Shown here: positions 53,721 to 61,572 of the stretch, piece after piece
Numbering within the stretch: position 1 is the first letter of the stretch
Layout of the letters: each line of letters begins with the position of its first letter
Origin: Cellulomonas terrae
GTDB lineage: Bacteria > Actinomycetota > Actinomycetes > Actinomycetales > Cellulomonadaceae
DNA length: 64,000 nucleotides
NCBI RefSeq assembly: GCF_007990265.1
Contig: NZ_BJWH01000002.1
Location: 124,001-188,000, forward strand
Direction: 5' to 3'
Made by a program: the position numbers and the translations under genes
Notes under the pieces: generated by a model
Database searches by the model: none
What the model was told of the DNA's origin: nothing
What the model saw: the letters and a program-made list of their open reading frames with translations, nothing else

Positions 53721-55082
53721 GTGAGCGTTCTGGAGGCGCGGGAGATCTACAGGTTCGCCCGCCTCGCCGGGTTCGAGCCCGACGAGGCCGCGACCATGAC
53801 CGCGATCGCCCTGGCGGAGTCGGGCGGCGAGACCGGCGCCCACAACGCCGTCGGGGAGGACTCGCGCGGCCTGTGGCAGATCAACGTCGCTGCGCACCCC
53901 AGCCTGCAGGGCGTGGACCTGTCGGACCCGCTGGCCAACGCCAAGGCGGCGTTCGACGTGTCGCGCGGCGGTGCGGACATCTCGCCCTGGACGGTGACGC
54001 ACGGCGGCGCCGGGGCGCGGTACCTGAGCTACCGCACGGAGGCCGAGGTGGCGGCGCAGCTCAACGGCGACCCCGTCGGTGGCTCGTGGGCGGGGACCGA
54101 CGGCTACGGCGACGTCACGCCCGCCGGTGGGGGCGGGGGCGGGACCGAGGCGGGGGAGTGGCACCAGAGCGACGCGCTGCAGCAGTTCCTCGACGCCGCC
54201 ACGGCGCAGGCGGGGGACACGTACGTGTTCGGGGCCGACGTGAACCTCGACGACGCGGACCCCGACGCCTTCGACTGCTCCGGCCTGGTGAGCTGGGCCG
54301 CCGGACGGGTCGGCGTCGACCTCCCGCACGCGTCCTGGAAGCAGTACCTCGAGCTCAAGGAGCTCGGCCTCGTCGTGCCCGTCGAGGAGGCGATCGACAC
54401 CCCCGGCGCCCTGCTCTTCAACTTCCCGTGGGAACCGCAGCCCGGCGAGAGCAGCCGGCCCGGGAACGCGCACGTCGCGATCAGCATGGGCGACGGCCGC
54501 ACGATCGAGGCGATGAACCCGAGCAAGGGCGTGCTGTTCGGGGAGGCGAGCGAGCGACGGTTCCAGTTCGCCGCCGTCATCCCCGGCATCTCCGACGGCA
54601 CGGCGGGCGCCGCCACCGAGACCCCCGTCGACCCGGGCCTCGACAGCGACGGCGACGGCATCACCGACGTCCTGGAGGCCAAGCTCGGCCTCGACCTGTT
54701 CCTGGTGGACAGCGACGGCGACGGGATCTCCGACGGTTACGAGCTGCTCGTCACCGGTACCCAGGCCGCGACGGGCGACTCCGACGGTGACTCCATCGGC
54801 GACTCGGTCGAGCTCGGGCTGGGCACGAACCCCCTCGCGGCGGACTCGGACGGCGACGGGACCCTCGACGGCGCCGCGCCCGGCGGGCTCGACAGCGACG
54901 GTGACACCCTCGACGACGGGCTGGAACAGGCGCTCCGCTCCGACCCGTTCGGCACCGACTCCGACGCCGACGGGTTCACGGACAAGGCGGAGTACGGCGC
55001 CGGCTACGACCTCGCGGACCCGCTGAGCAACCCGCTCGTGGAGCCGTCCGGCGGGCTCGCCGACGACCTGCCCGGCACCTAG
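53721..55082 (+). CDS. Lysozyme-like + NlpC/P60 peptidoglycan hydrolase with calcium-binding repeats, no signal peptide
   Basis: A 453-residue protein. Residues 1-115 resemble a goose-type/transglycosylase lysozyme fold (catalytic E33 in LAESGGE, RGLWQINV). A Gly-rich linker follows, then an NlpC/P60 domain with C186 (FDCSGLVSWAAGR) and H251 (AHVAISMGDGRTIEA). From about residue 305 it has six or so thrombospondin-type-3 DSDGDG repeats that should bind calcium. The N-terminus (MSVLEAREIYRF) is not a signal peptide. Placed between the CIS cap gene and a LuxR regulator, it may be a CIS cargo or baseplate lysin cutting both glycan and peptide bonds. Confidence 0.88.
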   Translation: MSVLEAREIYRFARLAGFEPDEAATMTAIALAESGGETGAHNAVGEDSRGLWQINVAAHPSLQGVDLSDPLANAKAAFDVSRGGADISPWTVTHGGAGARYLSYRTEAEVAAQLNGDPVGGSWAGTDGYGDVTPAGGGGGGTEAGEWHQSDALQQFLDAATAQAGDTYVFGADVNLDDADPDAFDCSGLVSWAAGRVGVDLPHASWKQYLELKELGLVVPVEEAIDTPGALLFNFPWEPQPGESSRPGNAHVAISMGDGRTIEAMNPSKGVLFGEASERRFQFAAVIPGISDGTAGAATETPVDPGLDSDGDGITDVLEAKLGLDLFLVDSDGDGISDGYELLVTGTQAATGDSDGDSIGDSVELGLGTNPLAADSDGDGTLDGAAPGGLDSDGDTLDDGLEQALRSDPFGTDSDADGFTDKAEYGAGYDLADPLSNPLVEPSGGLADDLPGT

Positions 55083-55103
55083 GGGCGGTCGCCCGCAGGC
55101 TCG

Positions 55104-55787
55104 TCAGATGAGGCCGTGGCGCACGGCGTACGCGACGGCGTGCGAGCGGTTGCGCAGGCCGAACCGGCGGGTGATGTCCTGGATGATCGTCTTGACGGTG
55201 CGCTCCGAGTAGCTCATGGCGCGCGCGATCTCCCGGGTGTCCGAGCCGTCCCCGAGCATCCGCAGGACGTCGCGCTCCCGGTCGGTGAGCGTCGCCATCG
55301 CCAGCAGCCGCGGGGCCGTCGCCGTCGGCCCGGCGGCACCCTGCCGCGGCATCAGCGCGGTCAGCAGGTCGGGGGGGATGACGGCCTCACCCGCCGCGAC
55401 CGACCGGAGCAGGTGCCCGAGGCTCTCCGCGGTGACCTCGCGCCGGCGCAGCAGCCCGACCGCCCCGGCCTGGACCGCGAGCGCGACGGCGTCCGTGCTG
55501 ACCTCCCCGAGCAGCACGACGACCCGCACCCCGGCGACGGCGCTCAGCTGGTGCAGGGCGGCGATGCCCTGCGGGGTCACGGCGTCCAGGACGACGAGTC
55601 CGATGTCCACGTGCCCGTCACCGGTGGCGGCCTCCAGGTCGTGCAGCTCGCCGAGCATGGAGCGCAGGCCGGCGCGCGTCAGGGGATCACCGCCCTGGAC
55701 CCCGATGCGCAGCCGCACGCGTGGCACGGGCTCGGTGAACCCGGAGAGCTCGACCGTCGTGGGCCACCGCATCGTCGTCGTCGTCAC
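55104..55787 (-). CDS. NarL/LuxR-type regulator with atypical receiver, beside the CIS locus
   Basis: A 227-residue regulator. The receiver-like half (GVQGGDPLTRAGLRSMLGEL ... LVVLDAVTPQG) keeps the Asp position, but the acidic pocket reads QGGD instead of ADD. The usual T/S and K switch residues are replaced (VVVLLGE, LLRRREV), so phosphorylation is doubtful. The C-terminal LuxR domain is intact (LTDRERDVLRMLGDGSDTREIARAMSYSERTVKTIIQDITRRFGLRNRSHAVAYAVR). The start is uncertain: GTG 55787, with ATG 55772 and GTG 55826 as alternatives, none with a good ribosome site. Likely candidate regulator of the lysin or CIS genes; inference from position only. Confidence 0.85.
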   Translation of the reverse strand: MTTTTMRWPTTVELSGFTEPVPRVRLRIGVQGGDPLTRAGLRSMLGELHDLEAATGDGHVDIGLVVLDAVTPQGIAALHQLSAVAGVRVVVLLGEVSTDAVALAVQAGAVGLLRRREVTAESLGHLLRSVAAGEAVIPPDLLTALMPRQGAAGPTATAPRLLAMATLTDRERDVLRMLGDGSDTREIARAMSYSERTVKTIIQDITRRFGLRNRSHAVAYAVRHGLI

Positions 55788-55885
55788 CCGGACAGCGTGC
55801 CGAGCCGGGCTCAACAACCGCTCCACAAGAACTCAACGCGACCCGTCGGCTTCCCGGCACGTCGCTGGGCAGGGACAATGCGGAC

Positions 55886-57691
55886 ATGGGGGGCGACGTG
55901 GGGCACGTGCTCGAGGCGATCGCCCGGGCTGCGCAGCGGCACGACCGCCCCGACCTGCGGGCGCGGGTCGAGGTGGCGCAGGCGCGCCTGGCGGACCCCG
56001 CCTGCCGGGTCGTCGTCTGCGGGGAGTTCAAGAAGGGCAAGAGCTCGCTCGTCAACGCGTTGCTCGGTGCGCGGGTGTGCGCGACCGACGCGGACGTCGC
56101 CACCGCGATCCCGACGTACGTGCGGTACGGCGAGCGCCTGGAGGCGCACGTGCTCGACGAGGAGAGCCCGGGGTCGTCCCGGGGTGCGGCAGTCACGGCA
56201 GCCGAGCTCGACACCGTCGCCACCGGTCACGCCGGGCCGTCGGCGCGCGCGCTGGAGATCCTCCTCCCGCGCGAGCTCCTCGCGGACGGCCTCGTGCTGG
56301 TCGACACGCCCGGCATCAGCGGCGGGCTCGCCTCCACGCACGCCGGCATCGCCCTGCGCGCCCTGGCCGTGGCCGACGTCCTCGTCTTCGTGACCGACGC
56401 CGGGGCGGAGCTCGGCGCTGCCGAGATCGAGTTCCTCACCCAGGCCGCCGCGCTGTGCCCCGTGGTGCTCGGAGCGGTGACCCGTGTCGACCTCTACCCG
56501 CAGTGGCGCCGGATCGTCGCGGCGGACGCGGACCACCTGCGCGCCGCCGGCCTCGACATCGACCTCTTCCCGCTGTCCGCGCCGCTGCGGCACCACGGCC
56601 TGCGCGAGGGGGACCGGGACCTGCTGCTCGAGTCCGGGTACCCGCAGCTCACCGCTCGGCTCGCCGCCGAGCACGCCCGCGTCGCCGGGTCCGGGGGTGC
56701 GTCTGCGGCGGCGGTGGGGGCCAGCGTCGTCGGCCAGCTCGTCGCCGAGCTCACCGCCCAGCGGCGCGCGCTCGATGCCGACCCGGCCGCCCAGGAGCAG
56801 CGCCAGGCCTGGGCGCGTGCGCGCGAGCAGGCGGCCGACCTGCGGACGGCAGGCTCGCGCTGGCAGCAGGTGCTGTTCGACCGGATGGCCGACCTCGGGG
56901 CGGAGGTCGAGCTGGACCTCACCGTGCGCATCCGGGCCCTGCGGCGGGAGGCGTCGGAGCGGATCGCCCAGATGCCCCCTGCGCGGCTGGCGGCGGATCT
57001 CGGGCCGTGGTTGCAGCAGCGCACCACCGAGCTGCTGCTCGACCACCAGAGCGTCGTGCGCTCGCACGCCGACCAGGTGGCGGACGCCGTCGCCGAGCAG
57101 TTCGGCTCGGCCGCCGCGGAGCTGCGGCGCGGCCTGGACCTCGGCGGTGACGAGCCGGCCCCGGCGCGTGACATCGCGTTCGCCCCCACCGGGTCGGCGT
57201 CCGCGTCCCGGCTCGACATGGGTCTGGTCGCGCTGCGCGGCGGGTCGGCGGGCGCCATGATCTCGCACGCCGCGGGACTCGTGCTCGGCCTCGCGTTCCC
57301 CGTCGTCCTGCCCGCGGCGCTCGTCCTGTCGACCGTCTTGGCGGGCAAGTCCTGGCAGAGCGCTCAGAAGGCCCAGCTGCGGGCGTTGCGCGCCGACACC
57401 GACCGCGCTGTCGCCGGGTACCTCGAGGAGGTCGACACCGCTGCCCGCAAGGACACCCGTGACGCCGTCCGCCGGCTGCAGCGCCGCCTGCGCGAGACGT
57501 TCTCCGCCCGGGCGAGCGAGCTGTTCACCACCGCCACGCGGTCCGCCGAGTCGCTGTCCACGTCGCTGACCGGGGACGACGAGGCCCGCGCCACCCGACG
57601 CGCCGCCCTGGACTCCGAGCTGGACGCGCTGCGCGGCCTGCAGCGGGAGGTGGGCGCCCTGCTCACCGGACTGCTCCCGGTGGCGGCGTGA
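55886..57691 (+). CDS. Dynamin-like GTPase (IniA/DynA-like), membrane-associated
   Basis: A 601-residue bacterial dynamin-like protein. G1 is GEFKKGKSSLVNALLG (46-54 for the P-loop), G2 lies near DVATAIPTYV, G3 is DTPGISGG, and G4 is VTRVD-like. Long helices follow, with a hydrophobic hairpin (about 450-485, AMISHAAGLVLGLAFPVVLPAALVLSTVL) that would insert in the membrane. Paired dynamins of this type include mycobacterial IniA/IniC and Streptomyces DynA/DynB. It is coupled to the next GTPase by GTGA. ATG 55886. Confidence 0.9.
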   Translation: MGGDVGHVLEAIARAAQRHDRPDLRARVEVAQARLADPACRVVVCGEFKKGKSSLVNALLGARVCATDADVATAIPTYVRYGERLEAHVLDEESPGSSRGAAVTAAELDTVATGHAGPSARALEILLPRELLADGLVLVDTPGISGGLASTHAGIALRALAVADVLVFVTDAGAELGAAEIEFLTQAAALCPVVLGAVTRVDLYPQWRRIVAADADHLRAAGLDIDLFPLSAPLRHHGLREGDRDLLLESGYPQLTARLAAEHARVAGSGGASAAAVGASVVGQLVAELTAQRRALDADPAAQEQRQAWARAREQAADLRTAGSRWQQVLFDRMADLGAEVELDLTVRIRALRREASERIAQMPPARLAADLGPWLQQRTTELLLDHQSVVRSHADQVADAVAEQFGSAAAELRRGLDLGGDEPAPARDIAFAPTGSASASRLDMGLVALRGGSAGAMISHAAGLVLGLAFPVVLPAALVLSTVLAGKSWQSAQKAQLRALRADTDRAVAGYLEEVDTAARKDTRDAVRRLQRRLRETFSARASELFTTATRSAESLSTSLTGDDEARATRRAALDSELDALRGLQREVGALLTGLLPVAA

Positions 57692-59124
57692 GCACGTCCA
57701 CGGCGGTGCGGGCCCTGCTCGCCGACGCCCGCGACGCGTACCGAGGACTGCCCGAGGCCGACCAGCTGCAGGACGTCCTCGACCGTCTTGACGGGCCGTT
57801 GCGCGTCGCGTTCGCGGGACGCGTCAAGGCCGGCAAGTCCACCCTGCTCAACGCGCTCGTCGGCGAACGGCTCGCGGCCACCGACGCGACCGAGTGCACG
57901 CGCATCGTGACCAGCTACGTCAACGGGCCCGCCACCCGTGCCTGGGCGTACCCGTTCGGTGCGGAGCCCGTGCAGGTGCCGTTCGTGCGTGCCCGCGGGC
58001 AGACCAGGATCGAGCTCGGTGCGCTGTCCGTGGACCAGGTCGCCCAGCTCGTCGTCGAGACCCCGAACGGCAGGCTCGAACGGCTGACCCTCATCGACAC
58101 CCCCGGGATCGGCTCCGCGCGGGCCGAGGTCTCCGCGCGCACCGAGGCGTTCCTCGTGGACTCCGCACCAGGCGCCGACGCGGTCCTCTACCTGATGCGG
58201 CACCTGCACACCGCGGACGTCGGCTTCCTGCGCTCGATGTCCGACGAGCACGACGCCGGCACGTCCCCCGTCAACGCGGTCGGCATCCTCTCGCGCGCCG
58301 ACGAGATCGCCGGCGGCCGCGAGGACTCGCTCGAGGTCGCGGGCCGGATCGCCGCGCAGTACGCCGCGGACGCACGGGTCCGGACGCTCGTGCAGACGGT
58401 GGTGTCCGTGTCGGGGCTGCTCGCGCTCGCGTCGACCGGGCTGCAGGAACGGCAGCACGCCGCGGTCGTCGCGCTGGCCGACGCTCCCACGTCACTGCTC
58501 CTGTCCGCCGACCGCTTCCTCGACGCACGGCCCGAGCTGGGCCCGGCGCGGGAGGTCCGCGCCGAGCTGCTCGAGGTGCTCGGCCTGTTCGGGGTGCGGC
58601 TCTGCGTGAGCCTGGTCCGCCTGGGCTCCGCGCCGGACGCCGGTGCCCTCGCGGCGGCGCTGCGCCGGCTCAGCGGCCTGGAGGACGTCCGGGCGCTGCT
58701 CCTGGAGCGGTTCATGGGTCGCGCGGACGTGCTGAAGGCGCAGCACGCTGTGCGCACGGTCGAGACGGCTCTGACGGAACGGCCGGTGCCGGAGTCGGGG
58801 GCGCTGCGGCGGCGCATCGAGGGTGTGCTCGCGGGCGCGCACGAGCTCACCGAGCTGCGGCTGCTGGGCGACCTGCGCACGGGCGAGCTGGACCTGGGTG
58901 ACGACGACGCGCTCCTGGACGCCGAACGGCTGCTGGGCGTCGAGGGGTCGTCCGTGCGGGAGCGGCTGGGGTTGGAGCCCGACACGACGGACGCCGACGT
59001 GCGCCTCGCCGCGGTCGAGGCGCTGCGACGGTGGCAGCGCCGCGGGTCCAGCCCGCTCGCGACACCCGACCTGCGGCGCGCGGCGGAGCTGGTGCGGCGC
59101 ACCTGCGAGGGGTTCCTCGGCTGA
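57688..59124 (+). CDS. Dynamin-like GTPase partner (IniC/DynB-like)
   Basis: A 478-residue GTPase. G1 is GRVKAGKSTLLNALVGERLAATDATECTRIV, G3 is LIDTPGIGSA, and G4-like LSRADE. A helical C-terminal half lacks an obvious membrane hairpin. It is shorter than its upstream partner and translated in overlap with it, as in the iniA-iniC pair, suggesting a heteromeric membrane-remodelling assembly. It converges with the surface-protein gene; stop codons are adjacent. Confidence 0.9.
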   Translation: MSTSTAVRALLADARDAYRGLPEADQLQDVLDRLDGPLRVAFAGRVKAGKSTLLNALVGERLAATDATECTRIVTSYVNGPATRAWAYPFGAEPVQVPFVRARGQTRIELGALSVDQVAQLVVETPNGRLERLTLIDTPGIGSARAEVSARTEAFLVDSAPGADAVLYLMRHLHTADVGFLRSMSDEHDAGTSPVNAVGILSRADEIAGGREDSLEVAGRIAAQYAADARVRTLVQTVVSVSGLLALASTGLQERQHAAVVALADAPTSLLLSADRFLDARPELGPAREVRAELLEVLGLFGVRLCVSLVRLGSAPDAGALAAALRRLSGLEDVRALLLERFMGRADVLKAQHAVRTVETALTERPVPESGALRRRIEGVLAGAHELTELRLLGDLRTGELDLGDDDALLDAERLLGVEGSSVRERLGLEPDTTDADVRLAAVEALRRWQRRGSSPLATPDLRRAAELVRRTCEGFLG

Positions 59125-61572
59125 CTACCAGCACCCGGCGTTCACGCCGTTGAACGTCGTCGTGGCACCGCTCGAGTCCCTGGCCACGTACACCCAGGTG
59201 GTCGCCGTCCCGAGGTTGGCGAAGTCGACGACCTCCCGCCAGGTGCCGGGCGAGATGATGCCGGCGTCGTAGGTCGCTCCGTTGATCGTGAGCGTCACGA
59301 CCAGGCTGTCGCCGTCCGCGTCGTCGAAGGCGGCGAAGAACGCGGGGCCCCAGGTGGCGATCACGTGGCACGAGGTCGCACCCAGGACGGGTGCCCGGTT
59401 GGCGAGCACGTCCCAGCCCGGTCCGCTGCCCCCGTCGAGGAACGCGTACACGGCGCCGGCGTTCAGCCCGTCGACCGCCGGCTGCCCGACCACCGAGATC
59501 AGCACCTCGGCGGTCTGTCCCGCGGAGAGGCTGAGGGAGGCGGGCGAGGCGGAGAGCCAGGGCGCCGTGTCCAGGTCGACGTGGCTCTCGCCGACGCATC
59601 CGGAGGGGACGGTGAAGACGACCGCGCGCGGCCCGGACAGCAGGTCGAGCGGTCCGGCCGTCACGCTGCCCGCGTTGCACGGGAACCCGACGACGAAGCT
59701 GACCGAGCCGGACGCCGACCGTGCCCCGCTGGTCACCTCGACCGTCACCGTCCACGTGCCCGCCGAGCCGACGGGGACGGCGACCGACCCGACCCCGGAC
59801 GCCCCGGGGACGGCGACGGCGGCCCCGTCCTTGGTCGCCGTCCATGCCCACGTGGTTCCGGGTGAGCCGCCCGAGAGCGCAGCGGTCACGGTGGCGACGC
59901 TGCCCGGCGTGTACGACGGTGCGTCGGCCGTGACGGAGGTGATCGCGACCGCGTCGGGGTCGACCGCGGTGAACGCCAGCGGGGGTGCGCTCGCGGTGCC
60001 GCCAGGACCGGTGATCGTGAGCGACAGCAGCAGGTTGACGCTGCCGGCGCTCGGAAGTGTCGTGGTGAAGCCGCCCACGGACGACGAGGTGGTCACGACA
60101 GGCCCCGCGGACTCGGACAGCGTCCACGACCAGGTGGCGTCCTCGACGTTGGACACCGCGGCGCCGAACGTCGCGGAGGCGCCGAGCGTCGGCGGGTTCG
60201 GCTCGACCGACAACGAGCTGATGACCGGCGGCAGGTCCGGGTCGGGTGGAGGCGGCGACGGGTCCGCGGTGCTCGGGGCGGTCGACGCCTGGGGTGCGCC
60301 CCGGGCCGGGGGCGGCGAGGCGGTCGTCGGCGGGGCGGGCGCGTCGGTCGCGGCCGGTGCGGGCTGCGGTGCGGCCGGTGCCGGTCCGGCGACGGGGGCG
60401 TCCGGTGCGTCGTCGGGGGTGATGACGGTCGAGGGCTCACCCGTGCTGGGGTCGTACTTGGAGAGCGCCTCGGACTGCCGCCACGCGTCGCCGTCGAGGG
60501 TCAGGACGCCGGCCGTGGCACCGTCGAGGTCGTTGTAGAACACGAGGCCGTCCTCGGCGACGAGCTCGACCTGGTGTCCCGGCTCGGCGAGGGTGAACGT
60601 CGCGGCCACCGTGTCGGTGCGGGTGTCGATGACGGTGGTCGTGCCGGTCGCCCGGTCGGGCACGAACACGAACCGTCCCGACTGCGCCAGCGGGCCGAAG
60701 TCGGGCTGGGCTGCGCTGGACACGGGGATCACGCGGTCGCAGTCGTCGCGCCCCACCCTCGCGACGAGGACGTTGCCCGTCTGGGAGACCGCGGCGAAGA
60801 CCTCGGCGTCGGTCTGCGAGCCGAGGAGGTGCAGCGTGTCGTCGAGGCGCACGTCCAGGCAGGACTCCGCGCCCGGCCGGCCCCGGTCGTCGAGGGCGCG
60901 GATCCGGGCGGCGGCGAGGTCGACGAGCACCGGTCGGCCCTGCACGACGACGAGGCGTGTCCGGGCGTCGGCGGCGTCGAGGGCGACGTGCTTCTCGGTG
61001 TCGAACCAGGTCAGCCCGCCGCCGTCGGCGTCGACCAGCCACAGCCGACCGGCGTCGTCCACGACGGACTGGTCGGGACCGGGCGTCGCGGCGGTCGAGA
61101 GCGTCGCGCGGACCTGCAGCGTCTCGGGGTCGATCCTCGTCGCGGCGCGTCCGACCGGGTCCAGCACGAACACCGTGCCGCCACCGTGCAGGACCGAGAC
61201 GTCGGAGCCCGGCTCCGCGAACTGCACGAGGTCGGACAGCTCACCGGTCGCCCCGTCGACGCGCGTGACCGTCCCCGCGGCCGCGTCGGCGACGTACGCG
61301 GACGAGCCGGCCTGCTCCACGCGGTAGGGGCCCCCGACCGAGGGGAGCCGGACCGAGGCCATCACCTCCTCGGACGGCCCGTCGAGGAGCGACAGCAGCC
61401 CCTCGGCCGGGGAGACCACCCAGGCGCTGCCGCTGCTCTGCAGCAAGGACTCGACGGGGTGCCCGCGCCCGGCGACCGCGGCGACCACGAGGGGGACGGC
61501 GACGACGGCTGCGAGCACCGCGGCGGTGCCCGCCCGGGCGGGCGGCCGCAGCCGACGCCACGAGCGGCTCAT
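59125..61572 (-). CDS. Membrane-anchored propeller + Ig-like repeat surface protein (paralogue 1)
   Basis: An 815-residue exported protein. One N-terminal membrane anchor (VLAAVVAVPLVVAAVAG, about 19-36) is followed by about 340 residues of propeller-like repeats (SGSAWVVSP, VYVADAAAGTVTRVDGATGE-like blades, TGTTTVIDTRTDTV). A Pro/Ala/Thr-rich linker leads to two Ig/PKD-like domains (ISSLSVEPNPPTLGASATF..., WTVTVEVTSGARSASG). The C-terminal domain, about 150 residues with three cysteines, carries a TINGATYDAG pattern of unknown role. The start overlaps the stop of the upstream paralogue (ATGA). Confidence 0.85.
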   Translation of the reverse strand: MSRSWRRLRPPARAGTAAVLAAVVAVPLVVAAVAGRGHPVESLLQSSGSAWVVSPAEGLLSLLDGPSEEVMASVRLPSVGGPYRVEQAGSSAYVADAAAGTVTRVDGATGELSDLVQFAEPGSDVSVLHGGGTVFVLDPVGRAATRIDPETLQVRATLSTAATPGPDQSVVDDAGRLWLVDADGGGLTWFDTEKHVALDAADARTRLVVVQGRPVLVDLAAARIRALDDRGRPGAESCLDVRLDDTLHLLGSQTDAEVFAAVSQTGNVLVARVGRDDCDRVIPVSSAAQPDFGPLAQSGRFVFVPDRATGTTTVIDTRTDTVAATFTLAEPGHQVELVAEDGLVFYNDLDGATAGVLTLDGDAWRQSEALSKYDPSTGEPSTVITPDDAPDAPVAGPAPAAPQPAPAATDAPAPPTTASPPPARGAPQASTAPSTADPSPPPPDPDLPPVISSLSVEPNPPTLGASATFGAAVSNVEDATWSWTLSESAGPVVTTSSSVGGFTTTLPSAGSVNLLLSLTITGPGGTASAPPLAFTAVDPDAVAITSVTADAPSYTPGSVATVTAALSGGSPGTTWAWTATKDGAAVAVPGASGVGSVAVPVGSAGTWTVTVEVTSGARSASGSVSFVVGFPCNAGSVTAGPLDLLSGPRAVVFTVPSGCVGESHVDLDTAPWLSASPASLSLSAGQTAEVLISVVGQPAVDGLNAGAVYAFLDGGSGPGWDVLANRAPVLGATSCHVIATWGPAFFAAFDDADGDSLVVTLTINGATYDAGIISPGTWREVVDFANLGTATTWVYVARDSSGATTTFNGVNAGCW

